Shown: positions 32,918 to 42,132, counted from the stretch's first letter. The stretch: DNA of 57,409 bases from Allobacillus halotolerans (GCF_018967645.1 NZ_JAHLZF010000018.1:1-57409), one strand, 5' to 3'. The notes: generated by a model not told the origin, from the letters alone. Made by a program: numbers and translations.

Positions 32918-34399
32918 ATGTTCAAAAACCACTTAGATAATCAGAAAGGAATCACATTAGTTGAAGTTCTCGCAGTTCTTCTATTGCTTTCTATTATCTT
33001 AACACTTTCGTTCTCAATTTTCATTAATGTCGTCGAACAGAACGCTCGGTCAACTTCTCATGTGAATGTTCGCCAAGAAGCCAATCTTGTGATTAGCCAG
33101 ATTCGGAACAAGCATCACACAGAAGAGAGTGAAGAGTACGCTTTGTGCTTAGAAGATGTCCAGCCAAGTCAACAATTCGAGTTTGATTCGTTCAGTATAG
33201 ATGGAACTCCTTTTGAAAATTGCCAGAACAAAAACCCTCATGAAGATCTGCTCGTGAGCTTTACCTTATTGGATGAATTTGACAATGATTTCACCATCGA
33301 TACAACTATTGAAGCGAAGAAGGAAATTATAGAAAAAAGTAAAGTAAGTATCTCTTTGCCGAGCTTTCAGAGAGATTTCTATACTTATCTGAAAGAGGAA
33401 AATGTATTTGTCTATGGAGCTGGTATAGATATTGGTGGTGGAAATAACGTTAAAAGCCATGGTGGTGAGGGACAAATCGTGATTGATAACTCTAACAAGA
33501 AAGATTTAGAATTTACTAGAGGTGGACAGACTGTATCTGTACCTAAAATCTATATTGATAAAACTGGGAATACAATCCGTTATAAAGGTGGTTCAGGCAT
33601 GGGAGAATCAGGAATCACCGAATTAATTAGTATCAAAGGGGATTTGGAGATTAAGTATGGCAATCCGAAAATCATTTCAAAGGAAATCTTCATTGATGGA
33701 TCAATAATCTTTGATGGAAGTGCAAAAATTGAGTCTCAAGAAAAAACATATATAAAAGGAAATGTAGTAATAAATAACGGTAATCCTACATTAAGTTCAA
33801 AGGAAGTCTATATTGATGGCAGTGTCACTTTTGATGGAAGCGGCCGTATTAATGCAGACAAAGTATATATTAGCGGCGATGTGAATTTCAATAAATGGGA
33901 TACCTATATAAATGCAAAAGAAATCTATGTTGAAGGAAATGTTTACTCAGCGACAAACAATGATGCCCATAAAAACATCCCTCATGGCGAGTTCATTTCA
34001 AGCGACTTACCAAAACATCCGAAAATTCAAATCCCTAAGCTAAGAGGGGAAAATTGGTACTCGAACAACGGTTATGAACGTAAAGATACATTGGAAGATA
34101 ATGTTAAAATTTTTACAAATGATTTCACTTTTCGTAAATTACAAGGCGAGGACCAGGACTATGACCTGAACAATGTCACTATTGTCAGTAAGGGAGACAT
34201 CGATTTGAGTAATATGGGAGGAATCTCCCTCTCTGGAATTTTATTTGCACCGAACGGTAAAGTGATTTTTAAGGGAGAATCTTTTAAAGGTATGGTTATT
34301 GCAAAAGATGGATTCGATACAAGCCGCGGAGGAACAGATATAACGTTCAGGAACATTCAACATTATTTTTCTTCCTCAAAAGACGTTCCGTTTAAATAA
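32918..34399 (+). CDS. Large pilin-like protein with a beta-helix body
   Basis: The 493 aa protein has a class III signal (MFKNHLDNQKG before ITLVEVLAVLLLLSIILTLSF, Glu5 present), a globular region to about 150, then a long stretch of degenerate repeats of about 17-20 residues such as KEIFIDGSIIFDGSAKI, KEVYIDGSVTFDGSGRI and KEIYVEGNVYSA. This is the pattern of a right-handed beta-helix, as in polymer-forming cytoskeletal or adhesin proteins. It would sit at the pilus tip or along the fibre as an adhesin. A GGGTGAT precedes the ATG at 32918. The last residues are SSSKDVPFK, with no anchor. Confidence 0.8.
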   Translation: MFKNHLDNQKGITLVEVLAVLLLLSIILTLSFSIFINVVEQNARSTSHVNVRQEANLVISQIRNKHHTEESEEYALCLEDVQPSQQFEFDSFSIDGTPFENCQNKNPHEDLLVSFTLLDEFDNDFTIDTTIEAKKEIIEKSKVSISLPSFQRDFYTYLKEENVFVYGAGIDIGGGNNVKSHGGEGQIVIDNSNKKDLEFTRGGQTVSVPKIYIDKTGNTIRYKGGSGMGESGITELISIKGDLEIKYGNPKIISKEIFIDGSIIFDGSAKIESQEKTYIKGNVVINNGNPTLSSKEVYIDGSVTFDGSGRINADKVYISGDVNFNKWDTYINAKEIYVEGNVYSATNNDAHKNIPHGEFISSDLPKHPKIQIPKLRGENWYSNNGYERKDTLEDNVKIFTNDFTFRKLQGEDQDYDLNNVTIVSKGDIDLSNMGGISLSGILFAPNGKVIFKGESFKGMVIAKDGFDTSRGGTDITFRNIQHYFSSSKDVPFK

Positions 34400-34444
34400 T
34401 AGAGGAAATGTGACTTAACTTTTATTATAATAAGACTCTGTGCA

Positions 34445-34785
34445 TCAGGGCTATGCGCCCTATTTGAAATTATATGCTCCCAACATGCTGCGATATAAGC
34501 CGTATAAGAGAAGATATGTGACCAAGGCTAGATGATATGCGACCAAATTCAAGGTATATGAGTCTATAATTAAATAATATGAGCCGACCACAAAATAGGC
34601 TGCGGTTCTGATTATGATCCTATTGGAATCAGCGTTATGAACCGTATTTGAAATTATATGCTTCCAACATGCTGCGATATGATCCGTATAAGAGAAGAAA
34701 TGTGGCCAATGCTAGAAGATATGCGACCAAATTAAAAATATATGAGCCCATAATCAAAATGTATGCGCCCAGCCACAAAATTCTT
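34445..34785 (-). repeat. Tandem array C2, about 15 units of 21 bp
   Basis: TATGCGACC/TATGAGCC-type cores occur at 34452, 34473, 34494, 34515, 34536, 34557, 34578, then after a short irregular part at 34636, 34657, 34678, 34699, 34720, 34741 and 34762. These are the reverse complement of the array C1 core GGNCGCATA. A block of about 105 bp starting at 34460 is repeated, diverged, at 34644. Confidence 0.9.
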
Positions 34786-34790
34786 TTAAT

Positions 34791-34832
34791 AAAACAAAAC
34801 AAGAGACCAAGTCTTCAGACGACTTGGTCTCT
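34791..34832 (-). terminator. Terminator of the AlkA-like gene
   Basis: GAGACCAAGTC at 34803-34813 pairs perfectly with GACTTGGTCTC at 34821-34831. On the minus strand it is followed by TTGTTTTGTTTT. Confidence 0.85.
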
Positions 34833-34850
34833 CATCTTTTATCCGCTACC

Positions 34851-35720
34851 TTATTCTATACTTCTCCAAAGAGTAATGGCCGCATAACTCCGGTACGGCG
34901 CCCAATCCTCGGCTTTTTCTTCAATATAATCTTTCAATGGTTTCGTTTCCATTTTCCAAAGTCGCTTCAAAGCGTTTTGAAGCCCAATATCTGCTCCAGG
35001 CAAAAGATCATCACGACCTAGGCCGAACAGCAGCCAGCTTTGCACTGTCCAAGGACCAATGCCGCGAATGGCACCTAACTTCTTGAACACTTCTTCGTTC
35101 GTTAAGCGGCTAATTTCTTTCAAATCAAGCTCGCCATTTGCGATCATTCGTGACGTATCGATAACGTACTCGGCTTTACGCTGACTGAACTGAAGTTCCT
35201 TCAAGTCTTCATAGTCAAGTTCCGCAATCTTTTCTGGCGATGGATAGAACCAAGAACCGTCGATTTCTTTTCCATATGCTTTCACAAACCTCGAAGTCAA
35301 TTCATACGAAAATCGCAAATTAAGTTGCTGATGTATTAATGTTTTCATTAATGAACCATACAAATCAAAATCGCGCACAATCGGCGTGCCTGGGTATGTG
35401 AAAAATAACAACGATAAATCGGTTCCTTGGAAATAATCATGAACTTCCTGTAGATCTTTATCCCACTGGAAAATATTTCGGATGTGCTCGAAGATGACAT
35501 CTTGTTGTTCATCATGATCAGACATGACAGAGAAAACAGGCTTCTCGATCGTGCCCTCTGCTTTCACTCGAACAACACAATAATCGTCCTCAGCCAACTT
35601 CAACGGTACATCGACATATCGTTCTTTTTTATTTACTTGAATTAACGGATCTAGAGATAATCGCTTTAAAGCATAATCAAAATCGTATATCCCCGTCACG
35701 TGATAATATTCTTTCCACAT
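34851..35720 (-). CDS. yfjP: DNA-3-methyladenine glycosylase II (AlkA-type, YfjP)
   Basis: The 289 aa HhH-GPD superfamily enzyme has the helix-hairpin-helix LGAIRGIGPWTVQSWLLFGL near residue 220 followed by the catalytic Asp in LPGADIGLQNAL. It removes alkylated purines from DNA in base excision repair. The N-terminal half has the AlkA_N-like beta region. Length agrees with B. subtilis YfjP. Array B2 lies between this start and pdaA. Confidence 0.87.
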   Translation of the reverse strand: MWKEYYHVTGIYDFDYALKRLSLDPLIQVNKKERYVDVPLKLAEDDYCVVRVKAEGTIEKPVFSVMSDHDEQQDVIFEHIRNIFQWDKDLQEVHDYFQGTDLSLLFFTYPGTPIVRDFDLYGSLMKTLIHQQLNLRFSYELTSRFVKAYGKEIDGSWFYPSPEKIAELDYEDLKELQFSQRKAEYVIDTSRMIANGELDLKEISRLTNEEVFKKLGAIRGIGPWTVQSWLLFGLGRDDLLPGADIGLQNALKRLWKMETKPLKDYIEEKAEDWAPYRSYAAITLWRSIE

Positions 35721-35849
35721 TCATTTTCTCTCCCTTTTCAAACTATCCTATAGTTTACATGGTTAACAGCTAGCTGACAAAAAATTGATTTACTACATTA
35801 GCTGAGAAAGGAGCTTTGAAAAGAGCGAGCAAACATAATTCGGGTGGTG

Positions 35850-36080
35850 ACTGTTGATAAGCGTTCTCTAACTGTTGATAAGCGACAGCTAACTGTCGAT
35901 AAAACGCACCTGACTGTTGATAAGCGACAGCCAACTGTCGATAAAACATCCCTGACTGTTGATAAGCGACAGCTAACTGTCGATAAAACGTCCCTGACTG
36001 CTGATAAACGCCAGCTAACTGTCGATAAAGCGATCCTGACTGTTGATAAGCGCCAGCCAACTGTCGATAAAGCTGCCTCT
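35850..36080 (+). repeat. Tandem array B2, 11 units of 21 bp
   Basis: ACTGTTGATA or ACTGTCGATA cores at 35850 and every 21 bp to 36060, 11 units without indels. Alternating units place CGACAG before CTGTCG, so the hairpin CGACAG-CTAA-CTGTCG forms every 42 bp. It ends 4 bp before the pdaA stop codon at 36085. Same family as array B1. Confidence 0.96.
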
Positions 36081-36084
36081 CACC

Positions 36085-36864
36085 TTAAAACGGCACCAGT
36101 TCATCCCACAATAATTCATCGAGTGAAGCAAATTCATATCCTCTTTTTCGCAAATCATCAATTAAATGGCTAAGTGCTTCGGCGTTGTCTTCAGAGACGG
36201 CATGTAATAACACGATGGCGCCTGGATGAATTTGATCGATGACACCGCGATAGGCTTGCTCCCACCCTTTTTTCTCTCCTGTATTCCAATCAACTAATGC
36301 GACGGTCCAGAACACATTGACATAGCCTAGTTTATTCGTAAGGTCGAGTGTTCGTTCACTGAAGACGCCTTTGGCTGGTCGGAAAAATTTCACATGGTCT
36401 TGTGAGGTCACCTTTTTAACTTTTTCATCTAGTGTTTGAAGATCTTTTTTTACTTTGTCGTCACTTGCTTCTGTGTAATCCAGGTGTTTATCCGAATGAT
36501 TTCCAATAATATGTCCTTCATTTACCATGCGTTTTGTCAGCTCTGGCTCATCATCGACATAATGGCCGGTCAAAAAGAATGTTGCCGGTACTTGTTTTTC
36601 TTTTAAAACGTCAAGAATCATTCCGGTGTAACCTTCTTCGTAGCCATTATCAAAGGTTAGATAAATTTTCTTCTCATCTGGATCACCCATATAATAACCA
36701 TTATATTTTTCAATTAATGGGGCGTAGAAACCTAAGTCGGGCGGTGATTCTCCCTCACTTTTTTTATAACCATACCCATGAGATTCATTAGAGAGAGCTA
36801 AAATGGGCAAACTTTGTGCAATGACAAAAACAATGATTAAAAAAGCAGTTGATATTTTTTTCAT
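36085..36864 (-). CDS. pdaA: Delta-lactam biosynthetic de-N-acetylase PdaA
   Basis: The 259 aa protein has an N-terminal signal peptide (about 1-25) and a NodB polysaccharide deacetylase domain: motif 1 LTFDNGYEEG (with Asn instead of the second Asp, as in PdaA), motif 2 NHSDKHLD with the zinc His pair, and motif 3 FFRPAKGVFS. It removes N-acetyl groups from muramic acid so muramic delta-lactam can form in the spore cortex, needed for germination. AAGGAGGA lies 8 nt before the ATG at 36864. Expression is expected under sigma-G. No normal terminator follows; array B2 takes its place. Confidence 0.92.
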   Translation of the reverse strand: MKKISTAFLIIVFVIAQSLPILALSNESHGYGYKKSEGESPPDLGFYAPLIEKYNGYYMGDPDEKKIYLTFDNGYEEGYTGMILDVLKEKQVPATFFLTGHYVDDEPELTKRMVNEGHIIGNHSDKHLDYTEASDDKVKKDLQTLDEKVKKVTSQDHVKFFRPAKGVFSERTLDLTNKLGYVNVFWTVALVDWNTGEKKGWEQAYRGVIDQIHPGAIVLLHAVSEDNAEALSHLIDDLRKRGYEFASLDELLWDELVPF

Positions 36865-36969
36865 AAAAAATCTTCCTCCTTCTCTGCCTATAGGTTTCGC
36901 AGAAAGAAGAAAAACCATTCAAAAAGGTTGGCATCCCTTTTGAAAAGAGAAACCAACCTAGTCTTCATT

Positions 36970-38283
36970 TTATAAGAATAAGGACGCGGCCCAACCGAAA
37001 ATAAGCAATGGAATGTTGAAGTGGATGAATGTCGGTACACATGTATCCCAAATGTGATTGTGTTTTCCGTCGACATTCAAACCAGCAGTCGCGCCGAGTG
37101 TACTGTCAGATGCTGGTGAACCTGCGTCACCCAAGGCTCCAGCTGTACCAATCAGAACGGCGATCGCCATTGGTGAAAATCCAGCTGCTAAAGCAATCGG
37201 AACGTACAATGCCGCAATGATTGGAATCGTACCGAATGATGTACCAATTCCCATCGTGATTAGTAAACCGACAAGCAGTAAAATCATTGAGATTAATGCT
37301 TTGTTTCCTTCCAACATACCCGATGAGGCGTCTACTAATGCTTCGACAGATCCTGTCTGTTTTAAAACTTCACCGAAACCTGACGCAGCAAGCATAATAA
37401 ATGCAATCATGCCCATCATACCGATCCCTTTTGCCATAACCTCTTCGCCGCGTTTAAACGGTACAGCGACCAATATAAACATAAGGAGCAATCCCGTTAA
37501 GGCGCCGAGTACCATTTCACCTGTTAGGATTTGTACCACTAACGCAGCAACAATGGCGATCAATGTCATAAAGTGTTTTGTTTCGAATTGGAAAGGTGCA
37601 TCACTTTCTTCTGCTATGCTTGAAGCCGTCTCACTCGCTTGGATTTGGCTATAATCACGCTTTTTACGGTATGTGATGAATAGCGCAATTAGCAAACCGA
37701 CAATCATTCCTGCTCCTGGAATCAACATGGCTTGAGTCACTTCATTCAATGAAAACTCAATGCCATTTTCAACCATGTTATCTCGGATGATTCCTTGGAA
37801 TATCAATCCGAAGCCAATCGGTAGCATGACGTATGGAGCTTTTAACCCGAAGACCAAAGAAGTCGCTACGGCACGACGATCCAACTGCATTTTGTCGAAC
37901 AAAGCAATTAATGGCGGGATTAAAATCGGAACAAACGCGATATGCACCGGCACTGCGTTCTGAGACAAGGATGCGATGAGAGCAATTGCGATTAACATAA
38001 ACCCGCGCTTTCCTTTGACTGCCTTCCGTAAAAATTGAACAAGTCCTGTTGTGATACCTGTCAAACTAATGGCTACTGCAAATCCACCGAGCAACACGTA
38101 GCTGAGTGCTGTATTTGCACTTCCTCCCATGTTTTCGACGAATAATGCAACCGTATCTGCGAGCGACAAGCCGGACATGAGCCCTGCTGAGAGTGCTGAA
38201 ATCACGATTGCCAAAAGTACGTTTACTTTCAATAAACTTAAAATAACCATGATTAATACTGAAGCGATGACAACAAATGCCAT
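36970..38283 (-). CDS. Na+/H+ antiporter family membrane protein (YuiF-like)
   Basis: The 437 aa protein has 11-12 membrane helices. The segment ALIASLSQNAVPVHIAF and FGTIPIIAALYVPIALAAG with DAGSPASDSTLGATAGLN are typical of the Na+/H+ antiporter family in the NhaC/IT superfamily, some of which are annotated amino-acid transporters. The substrate cannot be set from sequence. GGGGAG precedes the ATG. Confidence 0.8.
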   Translation of the reverse strand: MAFVVIASVLIMVILSLLKVNVLLAIVISALSAGLMSGLSLADTVALFVENMGGSANTALSYVLLGGFAVAISLTGITTGLVQFLRKAVKGKRGFMLIAIALIASLSQNAVPVHIAFVPILIPPLIALFDKMQLDRRAVATSLVFGLKAPYVMLPIGFGLIFQGIIRDNMVENGIEFSLNEVTQAMLIPGAGMIVGLLIALFITYRKKRDYSQIQASETASSIAEESDAPFQFETKHFMTLIAIVAALVVQILTGEMVLGALTGLLLMFILVAVPFKRGEEVMAKGIGMMGMIAFIMLAASGFGEVLKQTGSVEALVDASSGMLEGNKALISMILLLVGLLITMGIGTSFGTIPIIAALYVPIALAAGFSPMAIAVLIGTAGALGDAGSPASDSTLGATAGLNVDGKHNHIWDTCVPTFIHFNIPLLIFGWAASLFL

Positions 38284-38438
38284 TGTAGTTCTCCCCTTTA
38301 ACGATTCATCTCTTTATCTGTTTACTAGAGTAAAGGATTTCTTAAAGGAATACAACCCTTTTATCAAATTTATTCATTTTATTTTTAAATATGCTTTTAA
38401 GGGATGTGTTTTTCAGATCTTTTCGGATGAGCCGATAC

Positions 38439-38472
38439 AAAAAAACTCATCCTAGCATTAGCTAGAATGAGT
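38439..38472 (-). terminator. Terminator of the OsmC gene
   Basis: ACTCATCCTAGC pairs with GCTAGAATGAGT (11 of 12 pairs) around ATTA. On the minus strand it is followed by seven T. Confidence 0.85.
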
Positions 38473-38492
38473 GTGTCAATCGTTTTATAACG

Positions 38493-38879
38493 TTATGCAT
38501 CTACGACCTCTACTTTTTCTTCTACTTCAATTGTTGGTACAACGGATTGAACCATTGAACAGTTTTTCGAAGCAATCTCTAAACTTTTTTGTAATTTTTC
38601 TTGTTTCAAGTCTTTGCCTTTCACCTTAAATAACAGCGTCACTCTTTCGATGCGGTTGACTTCGTCTTCACTTCGAATGACGTCCGCTTCAACAGTCATT
38701 TCATCCCATTCGATCTTTTGCTTCGCCAAAATACGTTTATATACTAAGCTGCTGCAGCCTGCCAAAGATGAAACCATTAACTGGAATGGACGGAACCCTT
38801 CATTTTCATCTCCGGAAATCGTCAGTTCGCCTGCTGGTAGCTCACTTGTTATCTTTTCGTCAGTCACTGTAAATTTCAT
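38493..38879 (-). CDS. OsmC/Ohr family protein
   Basis: The 128 aa protein has the two redox cysteines of the family: LAGCSSLVYKRIL near 50 and SKNCSMVQSV near 105. OsmC/Ohr proteins are thiol-dependent hydroperoxide reductases, here of the short YhfA-like type. ATG at 38879 is chosen for AGGTGA upstream; the open frame extends further but overlaps the divergent promoter region. Confidence 0.88.
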   Translation of the reverse strand: MKFTVTDEKITSELPAGELTISGDENEGFRPFQLMVSSLAGCSSLVYKRILAKQKIEWDEMTVEADVIRSEDEVNRIERVTLLFKVKGKDLKQEKLQKSLEIASKNCSMVQSVVPTIEVEEKVEVVDA

Positions 38880-38985
38880 TCGAAACTCACCTATCCTTCT
38901 TTTTTCGTGATTTTCAATTGTATCTATTTTAACATAGAGAAGTAGTTCGTCATTCAATTTGCTTACAAACATTGGAGGATTGCAT

Positions 38986-40161
38986 ATGTCCTATTCCGCA
39001 AGAAGATTTGCCGTGCTCGTTGGGCTCGTCGGCATTTCGGGTTTTTCTCAAGGCTTACTTCTACCACTGATCTCAATCATTTTTGAGCAAAATGGCATTT
39101 CTTCCGCTTTAAACGGATTACATGCTACAGCATTATACATAGGTATTTTAATCGTTTCGCCATTTTTAGAACCACCACTACGTAAATTTGGCTATAAACC
39201 GGTCATTTTACTCGGTGGAGCCGTTGTATTTATCGCATTATTTTCATTTACGCTTTGGGAATCCATGTGGTTTTGGTTCGCTTTACGATTGCTCATCGGC
39301 ATCGGGGACAACATCCTCCATTTCGGTACACAAACATGGATTACGACAACAACACCTGATCATAAACGCGGAACTTATATTGCCATTTACGGACTGATGT
39401 TTGGTTTGGGTTTCACGATTGGTCCATTATTTACCCAGTTAGTAGAAATCCATCAAAATCTTCCGTTTATAATAAGCTCTGTATTATGCCTGTTTGTTTG
39501 GCTATTTATGTTCTGGATTCGAAATGATTATCCAGTCGACGAGACAGAGTTTGATATTTCCTCTAATAATACATTAAAGCGTTTTACCAACGCGACGAAA
39601 ATTGCTTGGATTGCCATGCTCGGACCGTTCGCTTATGGATTTTTAGAAACTGTTTTGCACAGTATCTTTCCGATTTACGCCATGCGTATTGGCATTGACG
39701 TAGCATTGATTTCGATTATCGTACCTTGCTTCGCTGGTGCAGGAATCATTTCCCAGATACCGCTCGGCACACTAAGCGATCGTATCGGCAGAAAGAAGAT
39801 GTTAACGATTGTTTTATTTGGTGGGACCGCAATTTTCTTAGCGGGTACATGGTTCGACCAATATCTCATCGGATTGTTTGCTACATTCATTATGGCGGGA
39901 CTTTTATTAGGTTCACTTTTTTCCCTAGGGATTGCTTATATGACGGATCTTTTACCAAAGATGCTCCTGCCTGCTGGGAATATTTTATGCGGTGCAGCGT
40001 TTAGTATCGGAAGCATCACTGGCCCAATTGTCGGCGGTTTTTATCTCGATTATTTTGCGAATCAATCCTTCTTCCTGATGCTTGCATTGTTTATGGCAGT
40101 CGTCAGTGTCATGATGTACTTCTTTGGTCCGAAAAAAATGAAAAAACCGATTAACGCTTAG
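38986..40161 (+). CDS. yfkF: MFS transporter (YfkF-like)
   Basis: The 391 aa protein has 12 membrane helices, with the MFS loop motif after helix 8 (GTLSDRIGRKKML). Helix 1 is GISGFSQGLLLPLISIIF. The substrate is unknown; B. subtilis YfkF is similarly uncharacterised. ATG at 38986 has GGAGG 7 nt before. It is divergent from the OsmC gene. Array E starts about 50 bp after its stop. Confidence 0.82.
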   Translation: MSYSARRFAVLVGLVGISGFSQGLLLPLISIIFEQNGISSALNGLHATALYIGILIVSPFLEPPLRKFGYKPVILLGGAVVFIALFSFTLWESMWFWFALRLLIGIGDNILHFGTQTWITTTTPDHKRGTYIAIYGLMFGLGFTIGPLFTQLVEIHQNLPFIISSVLCLFVWLFMFWIRNDYPVDETEFDISSNNTLKRFTNATKIAWIAMLGPFAYGFLETVLHSIFPIYAMRIGIDVALISIIVPCFAGAGIISQIPLGTLSDRIGRKKMLTIVLFGGTAIFLAGTWFDQYLIGLFATFIMAGLLLGSLFSLGIAYMTDLLPKMLLPAGNILCGAAFSIGSITGPIVGGFYLDYFANQSFFLMLALFMAVVSVMMYFFGPKKMKKPINA

Positions 40162-40194
40162 CGCTTATTATAGAGATTCTATTTTTTGGGGCTG

Positions 40195-40850
40195 CCAATG
40201 ATTAGATCACTTCTATTCGGAGATAGAGCTCATTTTTTGGTCGCTTCCTCCGATTAGAGCGCTTCTATTCGGGGGTAGAGCTCTTTTTTTGGTCGCTATC
40301 TCCGATTAGAGCGCTTCTATTCAGGGGTAGAGCTTTGTTTTTGGTCGCTACCCCCGATTTGAATGCTTCTATTCGGGGGTAGAGCTCATTTTCTGGTCGC
40401 TATCTCCGATTAGAGCGCTTCTATTCGGGGATAGAGCTCTTTTTCTGGTCGCTTCCTCCGATTAGAGCGCTTCTATTCAGGGGTAGAGCTCTTTTTTTGG
40501 TCGCTATCTCCGATTAGAGCGCTTCTATTCGGGGGTAGAGCTTATCTTTTGGGGCGCTACCGCCGATTTGAGCGCTCCTATTCAGGGATAGAGCTCACTT
40601 TTTGGGCGCTACATCCGATTAGAGCGCTTCTATTCAGGGGTACAGCTCTTTTTTTGATCGCTACCGCCGATTAGAGCGCTTCTATTCAGGGGTAGAGCTC
40701 TTTTTTTGATCGCTACCCCTGATTAGAGCGCTTCTATTCGGGGGTAGAGCTTATCTTTTGGACGCTACATCCGATTTGAGCGCTTCTATTCGGGGGTAGA
40801 GCTCTTTTTTTGGGCGCTACCTCCGATTTGAACGCTTCTATTCTGGAACG
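40195..40850 (+). repeat. Tandem array E, 13 units of 52 bp
   Basis: TTCTATTC (or TCCTATTC) marks each unit at 40211, 40263, 40315, 40367, 40419, 40471, 40523, 40576, 40628, 40680, 40732, 40784 and 40836. All steps are 52 bp except one of 53. Each unit holds an inverted repeat: CTATCTCCGA before and TTCGGGGGTAG after an AGAGCGCTTCT centre. It is not a multiple of three and is not coding. It fills the convergent space between the MFS gene and yfkH. Confidence 0.96.
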
Positions 40851-40900
40851 CAAAAAACAAACCCGAACGAAGGACTGTCCATCCTTTGTTCGGGTTTATT
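40850..40900. terminator. Bidirectional terminator at the end of array E
   Basis: AAACCCGAAC at 40859-40868 pairs with GTTCGGGTTT at 40888-40897, with an inner AAGGA/TCCTT stem. A-rich text precedes it, T-rich text follows, so it serves yfkH on the minus strand. Confidence 0.85.
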
Positions 40901-40925
40901 TCGATTAAAGCCATTTGCTTACTGG

Positions 40926-41774
40926 CTATTCCACTATCTGTTTTTTTCTTGAAAGCAGGCGGCGATTATTTCGATCAAGAATTGCGTTGACCTCACCACC
41001 GATAATAATCATCATGCCTGATAAAAATAACCATACCATCAACACGATGATCCCGCCGAGGCTGCCGTATGTCGCTGAATAGTTACCGAAATTGGAAACG
41101 TAGTAAGAGAATCCCCATGAAGTGAGCATCCAACCTATTGTCGCGACAGTAGCGCCAGGCAAGGTGTGCACAAGTTTCAGCTTTTTGTTTGGACCGATAA
41201 AAAATAGAATGGTTAACACGACAATCAAAATAAGTGCCGTCAATATCCAACGAATGATAAACCAGACTTCGACGAATTGTTCCGAGAGCCCAATCATCCC
41301 GAATACATTTTCACCAAGTACCCGGCCAAACACAGGAATCATCAGTGCAACGGCAATCAAAAATAAGACCAATAGCGTGAGGCCGATAGAAAGTGTTCTT
41401 GCAACAATAAACGAACGTGTTTCTTCGATTTCATAGGCACGATTAAACGACCGCAATAACGCATTGACACCGACGGATGCGGACCAAATCGTACCGATAA
41501 TACTGAAAGATAATAAACCGCCTCCTCCGCCATCAATCACTTGCTGAACGTTATTTTGAATCAAATCTTGCGTATTCGGTGGTAAATACTCTTGGAGCAT
41601 ATTAAAAATGTCCTCTTGAGTAACCGGTAAAAATGAAACGAGTGATAGCAAAAAAATCAGTAATGGAAATAACGATAGCAAGAAAAAATAAGATAATTGA
41701 GCGGCAAGGCCAGTTACGTCATCATTACTGAATTCCGAAAACAGTTCCTTCCAAAATTGCTTTTCAAAAATCAT
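40926..41774 (-). CDS. yfkH: YihY/UPF0761 membrane protein (YfkH)
   Basis: The 282 aa protein has six membrane helices, with LAAQLSYFFLLSLFPLLIF in helix 1 and the GSLGGIIVLMVWLFLSGM end helix, typical of the YihY family, once misnamed ribonuclease BN. The function is unknown. The conserved YfkJ-YfkI-YfkH order is kept. ATG at 41774 has AGGTGA upstream. Confidence 0.88.
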   Translation of the reverse strand: MIFEKQFWKELFSEFSNDDVTGLAAQLSYFFLLSLFPLLIFLLSLVSFLPVTQEDIFNMLQEYLPPNTQDLIQNNVQQVIDGGGGGLLSFSIIGTIWSASVGVNALLRSFNRAYEIEETRSFIVARTLSIGLTLLVLFLIAVALMIPVFGRVLGENVFGMIGLSEQFVEVWFIIRWILTALILIVVLTILFFIGPNKKLKLVHTLPGATVATIGWMLTSWGFSYYVSNFGNYSATYGSLGGIIVLMVWLFLSGMMIIIGGEVNAILDRNNRRLLSRKKQIVE

Positions 41775-41871
41775 TTTGTCACCTGCAATATCTATCATTT
41801 TTACTAACTAAAAAAAGTAACGATAAGTTTTTGAGAATAATACTCGTACTTATCGTTCACTATATGCATGT

Positions 41872-42132
41872 TTATTTACGGTTATCATACTTATTAAAGA
41901 ATGACTCTAACTGATCCAGTTGTTGGATGACACGATCAGTGCCTCTTGTGACATCATGTAACTTTGTTCGTAATTGCGTGATGGCTTGTGATGGTTGTGA
42001 ATACACTTGGCGCACTTCATTTTTCATGTTTCTTGAATAGTCTTTGACTTTTTCTCTCTCTTGGCGATCAATTAACGAAACCAACAGTCCAAGTGCAGCT
42101 CCAACTAACATACCTTTTTTCCATTTTTCCAT
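41872..42132 (-). CDS. yfkI: YtxH-like protein (YfkI)
   Basis: The 86 aa protein has one N-terminal glycine-rich membrane helix (GMLVGAALGLLVSLID) and a long amphipathic helix after it, the YtxH layout. Between yfkJ and yfkH as in B. subtilis; function unknown. Its start overlaps the yfkJ stop by 1 bp. Confidence 0.78.
   Translation of the reverse strand: MEKWKKGMLVGAALGLLVSLIDRQEREKVKDYSRNMKNEVRQVYSQPSQAITQLRTKLHDVTRGTDRVIQQLDQLESFFNKYDNRK

Noticed and set aside
35770-36173. ORFs on both strands over array B2
   Set aside because: Repeat-driven frames, one of them overlapping the end of pdaA in antisense.
40195-40850. CRISPR array reading of the 52-bp repeats
   Set aside because: CRISPR arrays have near-identical repeats and unique spacers. 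Here the whole unit is repeated with scattered point changes, there are no unique spacers, and no cas genes are in the window.
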